DNA of 64,000 nt from Stenotrophomonas sp. ESTM1D_MKCIP4_1 (GTDB taxonomy: Bacteria > Pseudomonadota > Gammaproteobacteria > Xanthomonadales > Xanthomonadaceae), in NCBI RefSeq assembly GCF_003086895.1, contig NZ_CP026004.1, positions 1,834,731 to 1,898,730 of the forward strand. Direction: 5' to 3'. A program made the translations under genes and the position numbers. Positions 1-9,314 of this stretch are shown in pieces. Below the pieces are notes generated by a model. It ran no database searches, was not told the origin of the DNA, and worked only from the letters and a program-made list of their open reading frames with translations. Numbering within the stretch: position 1 is the first letter of the stretch; each line of letters opens with the position of its first letter.

Positions 1-2
1 AG

Positions 3-1175
3 CCGCTGCCCAAGTCGGCACCCACGGCTGGCAAGCAGAACCTGCTCGACCTCGATCGCGCGGGCCTGGAGAAGTTTTTCGTCGAGGTTCTTGGCGAAAA
101 GAAGTTCCGTGCCCACCAGGTGATGAAGTGGATCCACCATCGCTACGTCACCGATTTCGATGAAATGACCGACCTCGGCAAGGTCCTGCGCGCCAAGCTG
201 CAGGCCCATGCCGAGGTGCTGGTTCCGAACATCGTGTTCGACAAGCCCTCCGCCGACGGCACCCACAAGTGGCTGCTGGCGATGGGCGTGGATGGCAAGA
301 ACGCCATCGAGACCGTGTACATCCCCGACAAGACCCGCGGCACGCTGTGCGTGTCCTCGCAGGTCGGTTGCGGCCTGAACTGCACGTTCTGCTCCACCGC
401 CACCCAGGGCTTCAACCGCAACCTGACCACCGCCGAGATCATCGGCCAGGTGTGGGTTGCCGCACGCCACCTGGGCAACGTGCCGCACCAGATGCGCCGC
501 CTCACCAACGTGGTGATGATGGGCATGGGCGAGCCGCTGATGAATTTCGACAACGTCGTGCGCGCCATGAGCGTGATGCGCGACGACCTGGGCTACGGCC
601 TGGCCAACAAGCGCGTGACCCTGTCGACCTCCGGCCTGGTGCCGCAGATCGACCGCCTGTCCACCGAAAGCGACGTGTCGCTGGCGGTGTCGCTGCACGC
701 GCCGAACGATGCGCTGCGCGAGACCCTGGTCCCGCTGAACAAGAAGTACCCGATCGCCGAACTGATGGCCTCGTGTGCCCGTTACCTGCGCGCCAACAAG
801 CGCCGCGAGTCGGTCACCTTCGAGTACACCCTGATGAAGGGCATCAACGACAAGCCCGAGCATGCCCGTGAGCTGGCCCGCCTGATGCGCCAGTTCGACA
901 ACGCGGTGCAGGCCAAGGATTCGGGCAAGGTCAACCTGATTCCGTTCAACCCGTTCCCGGGCACCCGCTACGAGCGTTCGGAAGAAGCGCACATCCGTGC
1001 CTTCCAGAAGATCCTGCTCGACAGCAATGTGTTGACGATGGTCCGCCGCACCCGTGGCGATGACATCGATGCGGCCTGTGGCCAGCTCAAGGGCCAGGTG
1101 ATGGACCGCACCCGCCGCCAGGCCGAGTTCAACAAAACGTTGCAGGCAGGGAAGGGGAGCGATGCGGCCGCGTGA
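3..1175 (+). CDS. rlmN: Dual-specificity 23S rRNA A2503/tRNA A37 C2-methyltransferase RlmN, 5' partial
   Basis: A radical-SAM enzyme that methylates C2 of A2503 in 23S rRNA and of A37 in some tRNAs. The open frame runs to the window edge without a stop (about 390 residues visible). RlmN is about 400 residues, so only the first few residues are missing; the ATG at 120 is internal. Seen: the CxxxCxxC iron-sulfur motif (CGLNCTFC), the SAM-binding MGMGEPLMN loop and the C-terminal DIDAACGQL segment with the second catalytic Cys. The gene overlaps pilW by 14 nt and opens the conserved rlmN-pilW-rodZ-yfgM-bamB-der cluster. Confidence 0.97.
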   Translation, partial: PLPKSAPTAGKQNLLDLDRAGLEKFFVEVLGEKKFRAHQVMKWIHHRYVTDFDEMTDLGKVLRAKLQAHAEVLVPNIVFDKPSADGTHKWLLAMGVDGKNAIETVYIPDKTRGTLCVSSQVGCGLNCTFCSTATQGFNRNLTTAEIIGQVWVAARHLGNVPHQMRRLTNVVMMGMGEPLMNFDNVVRAMSVMRDDLGYGLANKRVTLSTSGLVPQIDRLSTESDVSLAVSLHAPNDALRETLVPLNKKYPIAELMASCARYLRANKRRESVTFEYTLMKGINDKPEHARELARLMRQFDNAVQAKDSGKVNLIPFNPFPGTRYERSEEAHIRAFQKILLDSNVLTMVRRTRGDDIDAACGQLKGQVMDRTRRQAEFNKTLQAGKGSDAAA

Positions 1176-1965
1176 CCGTCTCTGGCCAGTCCTGATTGCA
1201 GGGGTGCTGGCCGTTTCGGCCAGTGGCTGCAGCAAGACGGTCAAGTCCCAGCTTCCCGAGGAATACACCCGCGGTGGTGATATCGCCCCGGAACGCCATG
1301 TACGCGATGCGCCGGGTGTACGCGAAGAGTTCCGCTACCAGGACCAGCTCGCGCTGGCCGCCCGTGACATGCAGACGGGCAACCTGGACGAGGCCGAGCG
1401 CAAGGTGCGCCAGGCCATGAAGCTGCAGCCCAAGGGCGTGGACGGCATCATGCTGATGGCCGGTATCGACGACCGTCGGGGCCGCACGCAGCAGGCCGGT
1501 ACGGGCTTCCGCCGCGCGGCCGAGCTGGCGCCGCAGCGGGCTGACGTGCTCAACAATTACGGCGCCTGGCTGTGCCAGCACGGGCAGGCCGCCGAATCGC
1601 TGGTGTGGTTCGACCGGGCGCTGCAGGCGCCGGGCAATGGCACCCAGGGCGGCACCCTGGCCAATGCCGGCAGCTGCGCGCTGGATGCCGGCCAGGTGGA
1701 GCGCGCCGAGCGCGACCTGCGTGCCGCGCTGGTGATGGTGCCGGCCAACCCGGTTGCCCTCGAAGCGATGGCCCAGCTCAACGTCCGCCGTGGCCGGTTT
1801 TTCGAGGCGCGCGCCTTCGCCGAACGTAGGATTGCGGCTGCACCGGCCACGCGTTCCGTGTTACAACTTGCCTCTGAAATCGAGGCGCGACTGGGCGATC
1901 AGGCGGCATCCGATCGTTATTTGCAGCGGATTCGACAGGAATTTCCGCAGGACGCGGGCTCCTAA
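1162..1965 (+). CDS. pilW: Type IV pilus biogenesis lipoprotein PilW/PilF (TPR pilotin)
   Basis: 267 residues. The N-terminus is a lipoprotein signal (hydrophobic stretch about residues 8-22, then ASGC with the probable lipidated Cys23). Tetratricopeptide repeats follow from about residue 60 to the end (for example [19 protein letters not shown]). The family helps the PilQ secretin assemble in the outer membrane. The start codon lies inside the end of rlmN, which suggests translational coupling, and the position before rodZ is the conserved gammaproteobacterial order. Function is inferred from family and synteny. Confidence 0.9.
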   Translation: MRPRDRLWPVLIAGVLAVSASGCSKTVKSQLPEEYTRGGDIAPERHVRDAPGVREEFRYQDQLALAARDMQTGNLDEAERKVRQAMKLQPKGVDGIMLMAGIDDRRGRTQQAGTGFRRAAELAPQRADVLNNYGAWLCQHGQAAESLVWFDRALQAPGNGTQGGTLANAGSCALDAGQVERAERDLRAALVMVPANPVALEAMAQLNVRRGRFFEARAFAERRIAAAPATRSVLQLASEIEARLGDQAASDRYLQRIRQEFPQDAGS

Positions 1966-1984
1966 TCTCCAGGGTTGATGCATT

Positions 1985-2848
1985 GTGATTGATGACCAGA
2001 CTGTGAGCGCTCTCGATACTGCGGCCGGCTGCGGCGCTCGCCTGCGCCAGGCCCGCGAGGCGGCCGGACTGACCCTTGAAACCGTCGGCCAGCGCCTGCG
2101 CATGCCGGTCCAGGTGGTCAAGTCGCTCGAAGAAGAACAGTGGCAGAAGCTCGGCGCCCCGGTATTCGTCCGCGGCCAGCTGCGCAGCTATGCGCGCCTG
2201 CTGAACGTGGATATCAGCCAGCTGCTGGAACAGGCCCAGGTCGGTGCGGTGGTTCCGCCCACCCTGGTCAGCCATACCCATACCCCGCGTGCCCGCCGCA
2301 TCGCCGAGAATCTCGGCCGGCGCATGCTGTATGTCGGCATCACGGCGGTGCTGGCGGTGCCGGTGTGGTTCGCCACCCGCGGCCACTTCGACAACACCCC
2401 GGCCACGCCCAACACGGCGTCGCTGGACGCCATCCCCGCGGCGGTGCCGGTGGCCCCGTCCACGATGGGCAGCGAACCGGCGGCGCGTGCCGAACCGGCG
2501 GCAGCTGCCGCCAAGCCGGCTGCCACCCCGTACGTGGCCTCGCTGGCCCCGGTGCCGCGCCCGGCCCCGGCTGCTCCGGCCAGCGCCACGCTGGAGATGC
2601 AGTTCAACGGCGACAGCTGGGTCGATATTGCCGGCCCGGATGGCGGCTCGGTCGAAAAGGCGCTCATCAAGGCCGGCCAGACCCGCAGCTTCACCCCGGG
2701 CCAGGTCAGCCGCGTGACCCTGGGCAATGCCTCGGAGGTCCAGGTTCAGCAGAACGGCGCTATCGTCGATCTGACGCCCTACCAGCGAGCCAACGTGGCC
2801 CGCTTTCAGGTATCCTCTGAAGGCTCCGTTGTCCCGGTTTCACACTGA
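1985..2848 (+). CDS. rodZ: Cytoskeletal regulator RodZ (HTH - TM - DUF4115)
   Basis: 287 residues with a GTG start. An N-terminal Cro/CI-like helix-turn-helix (about 18-80) binds MreB rather than DNA in this family. One transmembrane helix lies at about 114-132, followed by an Ala/Pro-rich linker (about 135-200) and a C-terminal periplasmic DUF4115 beta domain (about 205-280, with NGDSWVDIAGPDG). It maintains rod shape by linking MreB to the elongasome. It sits 19 nt after pilW. In Enterobacteriaceae ispG and hisS follow; here yfgM follows directly. Confidence 0.93.
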   Translation: MIDDQTVSALDTAAGCGARLRQAREAAGLTLETVGQRLRMPVQVVKSLEEEQWQKLGAPVFVRGQLRSYARLLNVDISQLLEQAQVGAVVPPTLVSHTHTPRARRIAENLGRRMLYVGITAVLAVPVWFATRGHFDNTPATPNTASLDAIPAAVPVAPSTMGSEPAARAEPAAAAAKPAATPYVASLAPVPRPAPAAPASATLEMQFNGDSWVDIAGPDGGSVEKALIKAGQTRSFTPGQVSRVTLGNASEVQVQQNGAIVDLTPYQRANVARFQVSSEGSVVPVSH

Positions 2849-2912
2849 GACGCGGTTTCACCACCTTCGATAATCCCAATGGTCCCTCCCTATGGGCGGG
2901 GCGAGAGTACGC

Positions 2913-3551
2913 ATGGCGATCGACGATCTGCTCGACGAGCACGAACAAAGTGAACGTGTCCGCAGCTGGCTGCGGAAGAATGGCGCCAGCATCCTCGGTG
3001 GCGTAGCGATCGCCATCGGCGCCATTGCCGGTTGGCAGTGGTACCAGACCAACCAGGGCGGCAAGCTGGCCTCGGCCAATGTCGAGTACCAGAAGGCGCT
3101 GGTTGGCCTGCAGGACAACAAGCTGGACGACGCGGCCAAGGCGGTCAAGGCGCTGGAGGCTGGCCCGTCCAGCGTCTATGGCGACCTGGCGGCCCTGCAG
3201 CTGGCCAAGGCCCAGGTCGATGCCGGCAAGAATGAAGACGCCCTGGCCACCCTCCGCGGCGTGAAGGTCGAAGGTGACCTGCAGCGCGTGGTCGACCAGC
3301 GCGTGGCCCGCCTGCTGGTGGCAACCGGCAAGAGCGAGGAGGCGATCAAGCTGCTCGCCAGCGCCACCGACAGCAGCAGCCTGGAAATCCAGGGCGATGC
3401 GCTGCTGGCGCAGGGCAAGCGTGATGCGGCCCGGGAACAGTACGAGAAGGCGCTTAAGACGCTGGATGTGGCAGCACCGCAGCGGCGTGTGCTGGAAACC
3501 AAGGTTATGGACGCTGGCGGCACCGTCGCCGCCCCTGCGGAGTCGGTTTGA
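2913..3551 (+). CDS. yfgM: YfgM-like TPR protein (ancillary SecYEG subunit)
   Basis: 212 residues from the ATG at 2913, which gives the usual family start MAIDDLLDEHEQ. An upstream in-frame ATG at 2892 would add seven unlikely residues. A short cytoplasmic segment precedes one membrane helix at about residues 28-45; the rest is a periplasmic Tetratricopeptide_2-type domain (UPF0070). YfgM associates with the SecYEG/PpiD periplasmic chaperone network and is almost always next to bamB. Its TGA overlaps the bamB ATG by one base, so the two are translationally coupled. Confidence 0.9.
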   Translation: MAIDDLLDEHEQSERVRSWLRKNGASILGGVAIAIGAIAGWQWYQTNQGGKLASANVEYQKALVGLQDNKLDDAAKAVKALEAGPSSVYGDLAALQLAKAQVDAGKNEDALATLRGVKVEGDLQRVVDQRVARLLVATGKSEEAIKLLASATDSSSLEIQGDALLAQGKRDAAREQYEKALKTLDVAAPQRRVLETKVMDAGGTVAAPAESV

Positions 3552-4759
3552 TGAGTCAGAAGGTCATGATTACGCGCGTCGCCTCCGTCCTGCTGCTGGG
3601 CATGGCACTGACCGGCTGCAGCACCATGAAGGGCTGGTTCGCCGGTAAGGATGCCGCCGCCAAGAAGGCACAGGAGCCGGCTGAACTGGTCAAGTTCGAG
3701 CCGACCGTGAAGGTCAACAAGGCCTGGTCGGTCAACCTGGGCAAGGGCGAGCGCCGCATCGGCGTGCGCCAGGGCCCGGCCGTGGCCAACGGCCACGTGT
3801 TCGCTGCGGCCATCACCGGTGGCGTGCACGCCATCGACCTGCAGACCGGCAAGAAGGTCTGGACCTGGGAACCGCAGAAGGAAAAGAAGAAGGCCAAGCT
3901 GCGCCTGTCCGGCGGCCCGGGTGTCGGCGAGAACCTGGTGGTCATCGGCACTCTCGATGGCCAGGTCATCGCGCTGGACATCAACGATGGCAGCGAGAAG
4001 TGGCGCGCCCGCGTGCCGGGCGAAGTGATCGCGGCCCCGGCCGTTGCCCAGGGCCTGGTGTTCGTGCGCAGCAATGATGGCCGCGTCACCGCGTTTGAAG
4101 CCTCCAACGGCACCCAGAAGTGGTTCAACCCCAGCGAGCTGCCGGCGCTGACCGTGCGTGGCAACGCGCCGGTGGTCACCGGTCCGGGCGTGCTGTTCAT
4201 CGGCAAGGATGACGGCGCTGTCGCCGCCCTGGCCATGCAGGACGGCCGCACCCTGTGGGACCAGACCGTGGGCAGCCCGGAAGGCCGTACCGAGCTGGAA
4301 CGCATGGCCGACGTCGACGGCGCCCCGGTGCTGGAAGGCAACACGCTGTACGTGAGCAGCTTCAAGAACCAGACCATGGCCATCGAAGGCCCGACCGGTC
4401 GCCCGCTGTGGGCGCGTGACCACGGCGGTGCCGGTGGCGTGGCGGTGTCTTCGGGCAATGTGTTCGTGACCGACCCCAAGGGCGGCGTGTTCGGCCTGGA
4501 CAAGGCCAGCGGCACCGCCATGTGGTCGCAGTCGGGCCTGGCGCGTCGTTCGCTGACCGGCCCTGCGCTGCAGGGTGATTACGTGGTGGTTGGTGACTAC
4601 AAGGGATACCTGCATTGGCTGCAGGCCTCCGACGGCGCGATGGCGGCGCGGGCCAAGAGCGGCGGTGACGCCCTGCTTGCCCAGCCAGTCGTCGTCGACG
4701 GGGTGCTGCTGGTGCAGAATGTTGATGGCAAGCTGACCGCATTCCGGTTGGCAAATTAA
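3551..4759 (+). CDS. bamB: Outer-membrane assembly lipoprotein BamB
   Basis: 402 residues. The signal peptide ends in a clear lipobox, MALTGC (Cys near residue 23), giving an outer-membrane lipoprotein. The mature part is an eight-bladed PQQ-type beta propeller, seen as repeated LDxxDGxxxW-like blades such as ALDINDGSEKWR and FGLDKASGTAMW. It is a component of the BAM complex with BamA, which inserts beta-barrel proteins. I chose the ATG at 3551, which overlaps the yfgM stop, over the TTG one codon upstream. It is followed by der. Confidence 0.95.
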   Translation: MSQKVMITRVASVLLLGMALTGCSTMKGWFAGKDAAAKKAQEPAELVKFEPTVKVNKAWSVNLGKGERRIGVRQGPAVANGHVFAAAITGGVHAIDLQTGKKVWTWEPQKEKKKAKLRLSGGPGVGENLVVIGTLDGQVIALDINDGSEKWRARVPGEVIAAPAVAQGLVFVRSNDGRVTAFEASNGTQKWFNPSELPALTVRGNAPVVTGPGVLFIGKDDGAVAALAMQDGRTLWDQTVGSPEGRTELERMADVDGAPVLEGNTLYVSSFKNQTMAIEGPTGRPLWARDHGGAGGVAVSSGNVFVTDPKGGVFGLDKASGTAMWSQSGLARRSLTGPALQGDYVVVGDYKGYLHWLQASDGAMAARAKSGGDALLAQPVVVDGVLLVQNVDGKLTAFRLAN

Positions 4760-4774
4760 TACGGAGTAATCGCG

Positions 4775-6172
4775 ATGCTGCCTTTGGTCGCCCTGGTTGG
4801 ACGGCCGAATGTCGGCAAGTCGACCATCTTCAATGCTTTGACCCGCACGCGTGACGCCCTGGTCCATGACCAGCCCGGCGTCACCCGCGACCGCAACTAC
4901 GGTGTCTGCCGTCTGGACGAGGACAATCACTTCCTCGTCGTGGACACCGGCGGTATTGCCGAGGAAGAAGAAGGCCTGGCAGGCGCCACCACGCGCCAGG
5001 CCCGCGCCGCAGCGGCCGAAGCCGATCTGATCCTGTTCGTTGTCGATGCCCGCGAAGGCACCTCGGCCATGGACGACGAGATCCTGGCCTGGCTGCGCAA
5101 GCTGTCGCGCCCGACGCTGCTGCTGATCAACAAGATCGACGGCACCGACGAGGACAGCGTCCGCTCGGAGTTCGCCCGTTACGGTTTCGGCGAAATGCTG
5201 ACCGTGTCGGCCGCCCATCGCCAGGGTCTGGACGACCTGCTGGACGAAGTGATCCAGCGCCTGCCGGAAGAAGGCAGTGGCGAAGAACTGGACAACGATC
5301 CGAACCGCATCCGCATCGCCTTCGTCGGCCGCCCCAACGTGGGCAAGTCGACGCTGGTCAACCGCATCCTCGGCGAAGAGCGCATGATCGCCTCGGACGT
5401 GCCGGGCACCACCCGCGATTCCATCGCCGTGGACCTGGAACGTGACGGCCGCGAATACCGCCTCATCGACACCGCCGGCCTGCGCCGCCGCTCGCGCGTG
5501 GACGAAGTCGTCGAGAAGTTCTCGGTGGTCAAGACCATGCAATCCATCGAGCAGTGCCAGGTGGCCGTGCTGATGCTGGACGCCACCGAAGGCGTGACCG
5601 ACCAGGACGCCACCGTGCTGGGCGCGGTACTGGATGCCGGCCGTGCGCTGGTCATCGCCATCAACAAGTGGGATGGCCTGACCGAGTACCAGCGCGAGCA
5701 GGCCGAAACCCTGCTGTCGCTGAAGCTGGGCTTCGTGCCGTGGGCCGAGTCGGTGCGTATTTCCGCCAAGCATGGTTCGGGCCTGCGCGAGCTGTTCCGT
5801 GCGGTGCACCGCGCGCACGAATCGGCGAACAAGACCTTCACCACCAGCGAAGTGAACAAGGCGCTGGAAGTGGCGTACGAGACCAACCCGCCGCCGACCA
5901 TTCGCGGCCACGTATCCAAGCTGCGTTACGTGCACCCGGCCGGCGCCAACCCGCCGACCTTCATCGTGCACGGCACGCGTCTGAAGGAACTGCAGGAATC
6001 GTACAAGCGCTACCTGGAAAACTTCTTCCGCAAGCGCTTCAAGCTGATCGGCACCCCGGTGAGCTTCATCTTCCGCGAAGGTACCAACCCGTACGAGGGC
6101 AAGAAGAACGTCCTCACCGAGCGGCAGGTCAAGGCCAAGCGGCGCTTGATGAAGCACGTCAAGGGCAAGTAA
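4775..6172 (+). CDS. der: Ribosome-associated GTPase Der (EngA)
   Basis: 465 residues, the normal family length. Two tandem Era-type GTPase domains are each marked by GRPNVGKS (about residues 8-15 and 184-191), DTAG/DTGG and NKxD motifs. A C-terminal KH-like domain (about 360-465) ends in the basic tail typical of the family. Der acts in assembly of the 50S ribosomal subunit. It lies 15 nt after bamB and is the last gene of the cluster; a good hairpin terminator follows. Confidence 0.97.
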   Translation: MLPLVALVGRPNVGKSTIFNALTRTRDALVHDQPGVTRDRNYGVCRLDEDNHFLVVDTGGIAEEEEGLAGATTRQARAAAAEADLILFVVDAREGTSAMDDEILAWLRKLSRPTLLLINKIDGTDEDSVRSEFARYGFGEMLTVSAAHRQGLDDLLDEVIQRLPEEGSGEELDNDPNRIRIAFVGRPNVGKSTLVNRILGEERMIASDVPGTTRDSIAVDLERDGREYRLIDTAGLRRRSRVDEVVEKFSVVKTMQSIEQCQVAVLMLDATEGVTDQDATVLGAVLDAGRALVIAINKWDGLTEYQREQAETLLSLKLGFVPWAESVRISAKHGSGLRELFRAVHRAHESANKTFTTSEVNKALEVAYETNPPPTIRGHVSKLRYVHPAGANPPTFIVHGTRLKELQESYKRYLENFFRKRFKLIGTPVSFIFREGTNPYEGKKNVLTERQVKAKRRLMKHVKGK

Positions 6173-6180
6173 TCCACGAA

Positions 6181-6204
6181 AGGCGGCCGCAGGGCCGCCT
6201 TTTC
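6181..6204 (+). terminator. Rho-independent terminator after der
   Basis: Perfect 8-bp stem AGGCGGCC/GGCCGCCT (6181-6188 and 6193-6200) with a 4-base loop and a following T run, 8 nt after the der stop codon. Confidence 0.85.
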
Positions 6205-6272
6205 GTTTGCGTGCCGCGACGGGCTGGCGGGGTGGAACCGACGGGGTGGAACCGACTGGATGGACCGGCGGG

Positions 6273-6357
6273 GTAGAGTCGACTGTCAGTCGACTACCGC
6301 GCGCAGCGCGGCATTCTGGCATTACGCGAATTGCAGTCGACCAACGGTCGACTCTAC
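6273..6357. repeat. Pair of inverted SMAG (GTAG) REP elements
   Basis: Two palindromes facing each other: 6273-6297 begins GTAGAGTCGACTG, and 6335-6357 ends in the complement CGACTCTAC. Each carries the GTAG end and an AGTCGAC core that folds into a hairpin. This is the layout of the REP family described in Stenotrophomonas maltophilia. The pair fills the gap between der and moeB. Confidence 0.8.
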
Positions 6358-6429
6358 CGCGCGCGCGTTGTCGCCGCGCGCCGTTACCGCGCCGGGCAAT
6401 GCCCGGCGGGTGCGCCCTACAATGGGCCC

Positions 6430-7566
6430 ATGAGCATTCCCGAGCTTTCCCCGCAGCAGGCGCGGGACCGTGTGGCCCACGGTGCGGTTCTGATCGATGT
6501 GCGCCAGGCGCACGAGCGTGCCGGTGGCATGGCCGAGGGCGCGCGGGGCGTGGCCCAGGGCGATCTGCTGGCCGACCCGGCCGCGCATCTGCCGGCACAG
6601 GGCCAAGAAACATTGCTGATCTGCCAGAGCGGCAAACGCTCCGCCGATGCCGCGCAGGCACTGCGGCTGGCCGGGTATGCCAACGTCGCCTCGGTGGCCG
6701 GTGGCACCGTGGCCTGGCGCGAGCAGGCGCTGCCGCTGGTGCAGCCGATGCTCGCTGCCGCCGACCGCGATTTCTTTGATCGCTATTCGCGCCACCTGCT
6801 GCTGCCGCAGGTGGGCGAGGCTGGCCAGCGCCGCCTGCAGCAGTCGCGTGTGCTGGTGCTGGGCGCGGGTGGCCTCGGCGCACCGGCCGGGTTCTATCTG
6901 GCTGCCGCCGGGGTAGGGCACCTGCGTGTTGCCGACCATGACCGGGTGGAGCGCAGCAACCTTCACCGGCAGATCGTGCATACCGAAGCCAGCGTCGGCC
7001 AGTTGAAGGTCGATTCGGCCCGCGAACGGCTGCTGGCGTTGAACCCCTCCATCAAGATCGAGGCCGTGCCCGAACGAGTGACCTCGGAGAATGTCGATCG
7101 CCTGCTGGAAGGCGTGGACGTGGTGCTGGATGGCTCGGACAACTTCCCGCTGCGCTACCTGCTCAACGATGCCTGCATCAAGCACGCCACGCCGCTGGTC
7201 TATGCCGCCATCGAGCGCTTCGACGGGCAGGTAAGCGTGTTTGACGCCGGCCGCCAGCGTGGCGTGGCGCCCTGTTACCGCTGCCTGTTCCCCGAACCGC
7301 CACCGCCCGAGTTCGCGCCGAACTGTGCCGAGGCCGGCGTGCTGGGCGTGCTGCCCGGCCTGGCCGGGGTGTTGCAGGCCACCGAAGTGCTGAAGCTGCT
7401 GCTGGGCATCGGTGAGCCGCTGGTGGGGCGGCTGCTGCGCTTCGATGCGCTGGGCATGCGCTTCCGCGAAACCGGCATCGGGCCTGATCCGGCCTGCCCG
7501 GTGTGTGCGCCGGGTGTGCCGTTCCCGGGGTACATCGATTACGCCGCGTTTTGTCGGGGTGGGTGA
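6430..7566 (+). CDS. moeB: Rhodanese - MoeB/ThiF-type adenylyltransferase fusion
   Basis: 378 residues from the ATG at 6430. Residues 1-110 form a rhodanese domain with the loop ICQSGKRS (active Cys65). Residues 125-378 form an E1-like MoeB/ThiF domain with the nucleotide motif GAGGLGAP, the conserved D and R residues after it, and two zinc CxxC pairs (CYRC and CPVC). It adenylates the C-terminal glycine of MoaD or ThiS and can probably load sulfur in the same polypeptide. MoeB is the likelier role, but a ThiS or Urm1-like partner cannot be excluded. It stands alone between repeat clusters. Confidence 0.85.
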   Translation: MSIPELSPQQARDRVAHGAVLIDVRQAHERAGGMAEGARGVAQGDLLADPAAHLPAQGQETLLICQSGKRSADAAQALRLAGYANVASVAGGTVAWREQALPLVQPMLAAADRDFFDRYSRHLLLPQVGEAGQRRLQQSRVLVLGAGGLGAPAGFYLAAAGVGHLRVADHDRVERSNLHRQIVHTEASVGQLKVDSARERLLALNPSIKIEAVPERVTSENVDRLLEGVDVVLDGSDNFPLRYLLNDACIKHATPLVYAAIERFDGQVSVFDAGRQRGVAPCYRCLFPEPPPPEFAPNCAEAGVLGVLPGLAGVLQATEVLKLLLGIGEPLVGRLLRFDALGMRFRETGIGPDPACPVCAPGVPFPGYIDYAAFCRGG

Positions 7567-7583
7567 TCCCGGTTGGGGCTGCC

Positions 7584-7607
7584 CATTCACGCATGGCGTG
7601 GGTCTAC
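7584..7607 (-). repeat. SMAG REP element, ATCCACGC subfamily
   Basis: Palindrome TTCACGC-ATG-GCGTGGG closed by CTAC on the plus strand, so the GTAG terminus is on the minus strand. The same subfamily is at 21575-21598 and 53909-53932. Confidence 0.65.
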
Positions 7608-8071
7608 TGATCGTGCGCTTGGGGTAGGTGCAGTCGATTACCCGCAACGCGCGGCGAGACAGACTCGAAGGGTGTGGGAAGCAGTAGTTCGTGCGAGCCC
7701 GTGGGTTGATGGTCGTCAAGAAGTTCTACTAGACCGTGGGCGGGAGAACGGGAAGAGTGAGTTCATCCAGTCCACGCCAGACGATGGCAACCTTTTGCTC
7801 GTGGCGCGCCTGGTGTTCCACTGGTCCGACCCAGGCGGCCACGAGCCGGACCTCTGAAGCTTTGCAGCCATGACCGATGAGTCGCTGCCGGTAATTCAGG
7901 AGGCAGGCCGCCACAAACTGATCGTGTCGTTGAAGCCTGAACAGGCCCTTGCACACTATGTTTGGTGAAAAACGGAGGTCCTATCATGAACACAGAAAAG
8001 CGGCGTAAGGATGCACCTAAGCCGAGGCCTTGCTAAGCCCGGGCCTTCACCGATCCAGGAAGGGTTGCGCG
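7608..8071. other. Non-coding stretch before the T6SS cassette
   Basis: About 460 bases with no gene I can support. Short open frames on both strands begin in or near the REP or lack a ribosome-binding site and recognisable domains. It is the left flank of the PAAR cassette and may be the junction of an insertion. A ribosome-binding site (AGGAAGGG) lies at its right end and serves the PAAR gene. Confidence 0.5.
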
Positions 8072-8491
8072 GTGGCAAGGACGTTGATTGTGGTGGGTGA
8101 TGCCACCACCGGGGGCGGTAGAGTGGTCTCCGGGTCACCGGATACCGACATTGATGGCAAAGCTATTGCCCGAGTGGGCGACAAAGCCACTTGTTCCAAG
8201 CACAATTGCGTGGCCACCATCATGAGCGGCGACGACACTCTGGTATTCGAAGGCCGCGCGGTGGCGCGTCACGGGGATCGGTTATCGTGTGCCTGCACGC
8301 TGATTGCCGGGAAGCAGTCCCATGTGTTCGTAGACACAGGCGGGGGCCGAGCACCCAAAGCAGCCGGCTCGTCTCCGGCAATCTCGCCGATCGTGGCTGC
8401 GCCCCTCCAGGCGCTCGCCGACAGAGAGCCGGTGTGCGAGGAGTGTCTGTTGGCCGCCGCCCAATCAGGCGCGGCATTTCTGGGGCTTTGA
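8072..8491 (+). CDS. PAAR-domain T6SS spike-tip protein
   Basis: 139 residues from a GTG start, preceded by AGGAAGGG at a normal distance. Residues 1-90 form a PAAR fold of the glycine/histidine-rich type (GDATTGGGRV, GDKATCSKHNC, VARHGDRLSC), with Cys and His residues placed to bind zinc. The protein would sharpen the VgrG spike and carry an effector. A C-terminal extension of about 45 residues contains a CEEC motif and a hydrophobic tail that could contact the adaptor; this is inference. The next gene starts 2 nt after the stop. No VgrG or T6SS structural gene is in the window. Confidence 0.88.
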   Translation: MARTLIVVGDATTGGGRVVSGSPDTDIDGKAIARVGDKATCSKHNCVATIMSGDDTLVFEGRAVARHGDRLSCACTLIAGKQSHVFVDTGGGRAPKAAGSSPAISPIVAAPLQALADREPVCEECLLAAAQSGAAFLGL

Positions 8492-8493
8492 CG

Positions 8494-8955
8494 ATGCACT
8501 ATGCCTTGATTGACACAGCCGTGCGGTCCGATGCCAAGCAGGTGTTGATGTGGCATACGCAGGGCTGCCCCAGTACGGTGCGTTCCTTGTTCGCGCGGCA
8601 ACCAGAGCGCAACCATGCCCACGCCGGGCCGTGGCTGGTCGCGTTGGACGGCAACTCGGGACTCCAGGCGTGGCTCCAAACCTTGGACATGGAAATGGGG
8701 GCCGTGGCTTGGCTGACCGCTGATGTGGGGTTTGAATCGTTGTTTGAGCACCTGGAAACGTGTTTGGACATCCGCTTGTCCGATGGGGGCCTTGCACTGT
8801 TCAGGTTCTGGGACGGCCGGGTGTTCTGGCGTATCCAGAGCGTGCTGCGGCTGGAGCAGCGGCGGGCGTTGATGGGCCCGGTGACGCGGTGGGCGCTGCA
8901 AATCAACGGCCAGCCATGGGCATTGGAGCCCGCAATGATTGAGGAGTTCCGGTGA
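8494..8955 (+). CDS. DUF4123 T6SS effector adaptor/chaperone (TecT/Tap-like)
   Basis: 153 residues. The start MHYALIDTAVR, the aromatic-rich middle (ETCLDIRLSDGGLALFRFWD) and the length fit the DUF4123 family. These adaptors bind an effector and load it on a VgrG or PAAR tip. The gene lies between the PAAR gene (2-nt gap) and a small partner whose start overlaps its stop, the arrangement of the Pseudomonas PAAR4/co-TecT/TecT/TseT/TsiT cassette. The family call rests on sequence look and context. Confidence 0.8.
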   Translation: MHYALIDTAVRSDAKQVLMWHTQGCPSTVRSLFARQPERNHAHAGPWLVALDGNSGLQAWLQTLDMEMGAVAWLTADVGFESLFEHLETCLDIRLSDGGLALFRFWDGRVFWRIQSVLRLEQRRALMGPVTRWALQINGQPWALEPAMIEEFR

Positions 8956-9314
8956 TGTTGGAGCTGGACAAACGCCAGGAAGCTTTGCTGCGCCTGCCCG
9001 AACCGCTGGCCTTCGTTCCCAAACTGGCCGCAGAGATTCGACGCGACATGCCAGAGCGGGTGCAAGGCTTAAGCGAGCAGCGGCTGCGTGAAGCGACCGA
9101 GCGCAGCTATTTATACGCAAGCTATGAATTGGGCATCACCTCCGTGCCCCTGCTGGTGCAGTGGACCAAAACCGACGTGGGAAGTGGGGGAGAGCTCCAC
9201 CGCAATGCGGACATCGATCTGACCATGCGCCACGCCCAAAACCCCAACCTCAAAGCCGCAGATATCTTAAGTGCGCTGGCCGCCACGGGCCGTTGGCCAA
9301 AGGGAGGCAACTGA
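8955..9314 (+). CDS. Small T6SS cassette protein, candidate co-chaperone
   Basis: 119 residues. I recognise no named domain. It is soluble and mostly helical, with a charged first half (residues 1-60). Its ATG overlaps the DUF4123 stop (ATGA) and its stop overlaps the toxin start (TGATG), so it is translated with both. A protein of similar size occupies the equivalent place (co-TecT) in the Pseudomonas TseT locus, where it stabilises the adaptor. A co-chaperone role is inferred from position only. A GTG one codon upstream is an alternative start. Confidence 0.7.
   Translation: MLELDKRQEALLRLPEPLAFVPKLAAEIRRDMPERVQGLSEQRLREATERSYLYASYELGITSVPLLVQWTKTDVGSGGELHRNADIDLTMRHAQNPNLKAADILSALAATGRWPKGGN

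Noticed and set aside
3176..6883. Very long minus-strand open frame (over 1200 codons)
   Set aside because: It is the GC-rich antisense shadow of yfgM, bamB, der and moeB; composition is Arg/Ala/His-rich without a domain.
7573..7956. Short frames on both strands downstream of moeB
   Set aside because: One starts in a REP and neither has a ribosome-binding site or family resemblance.
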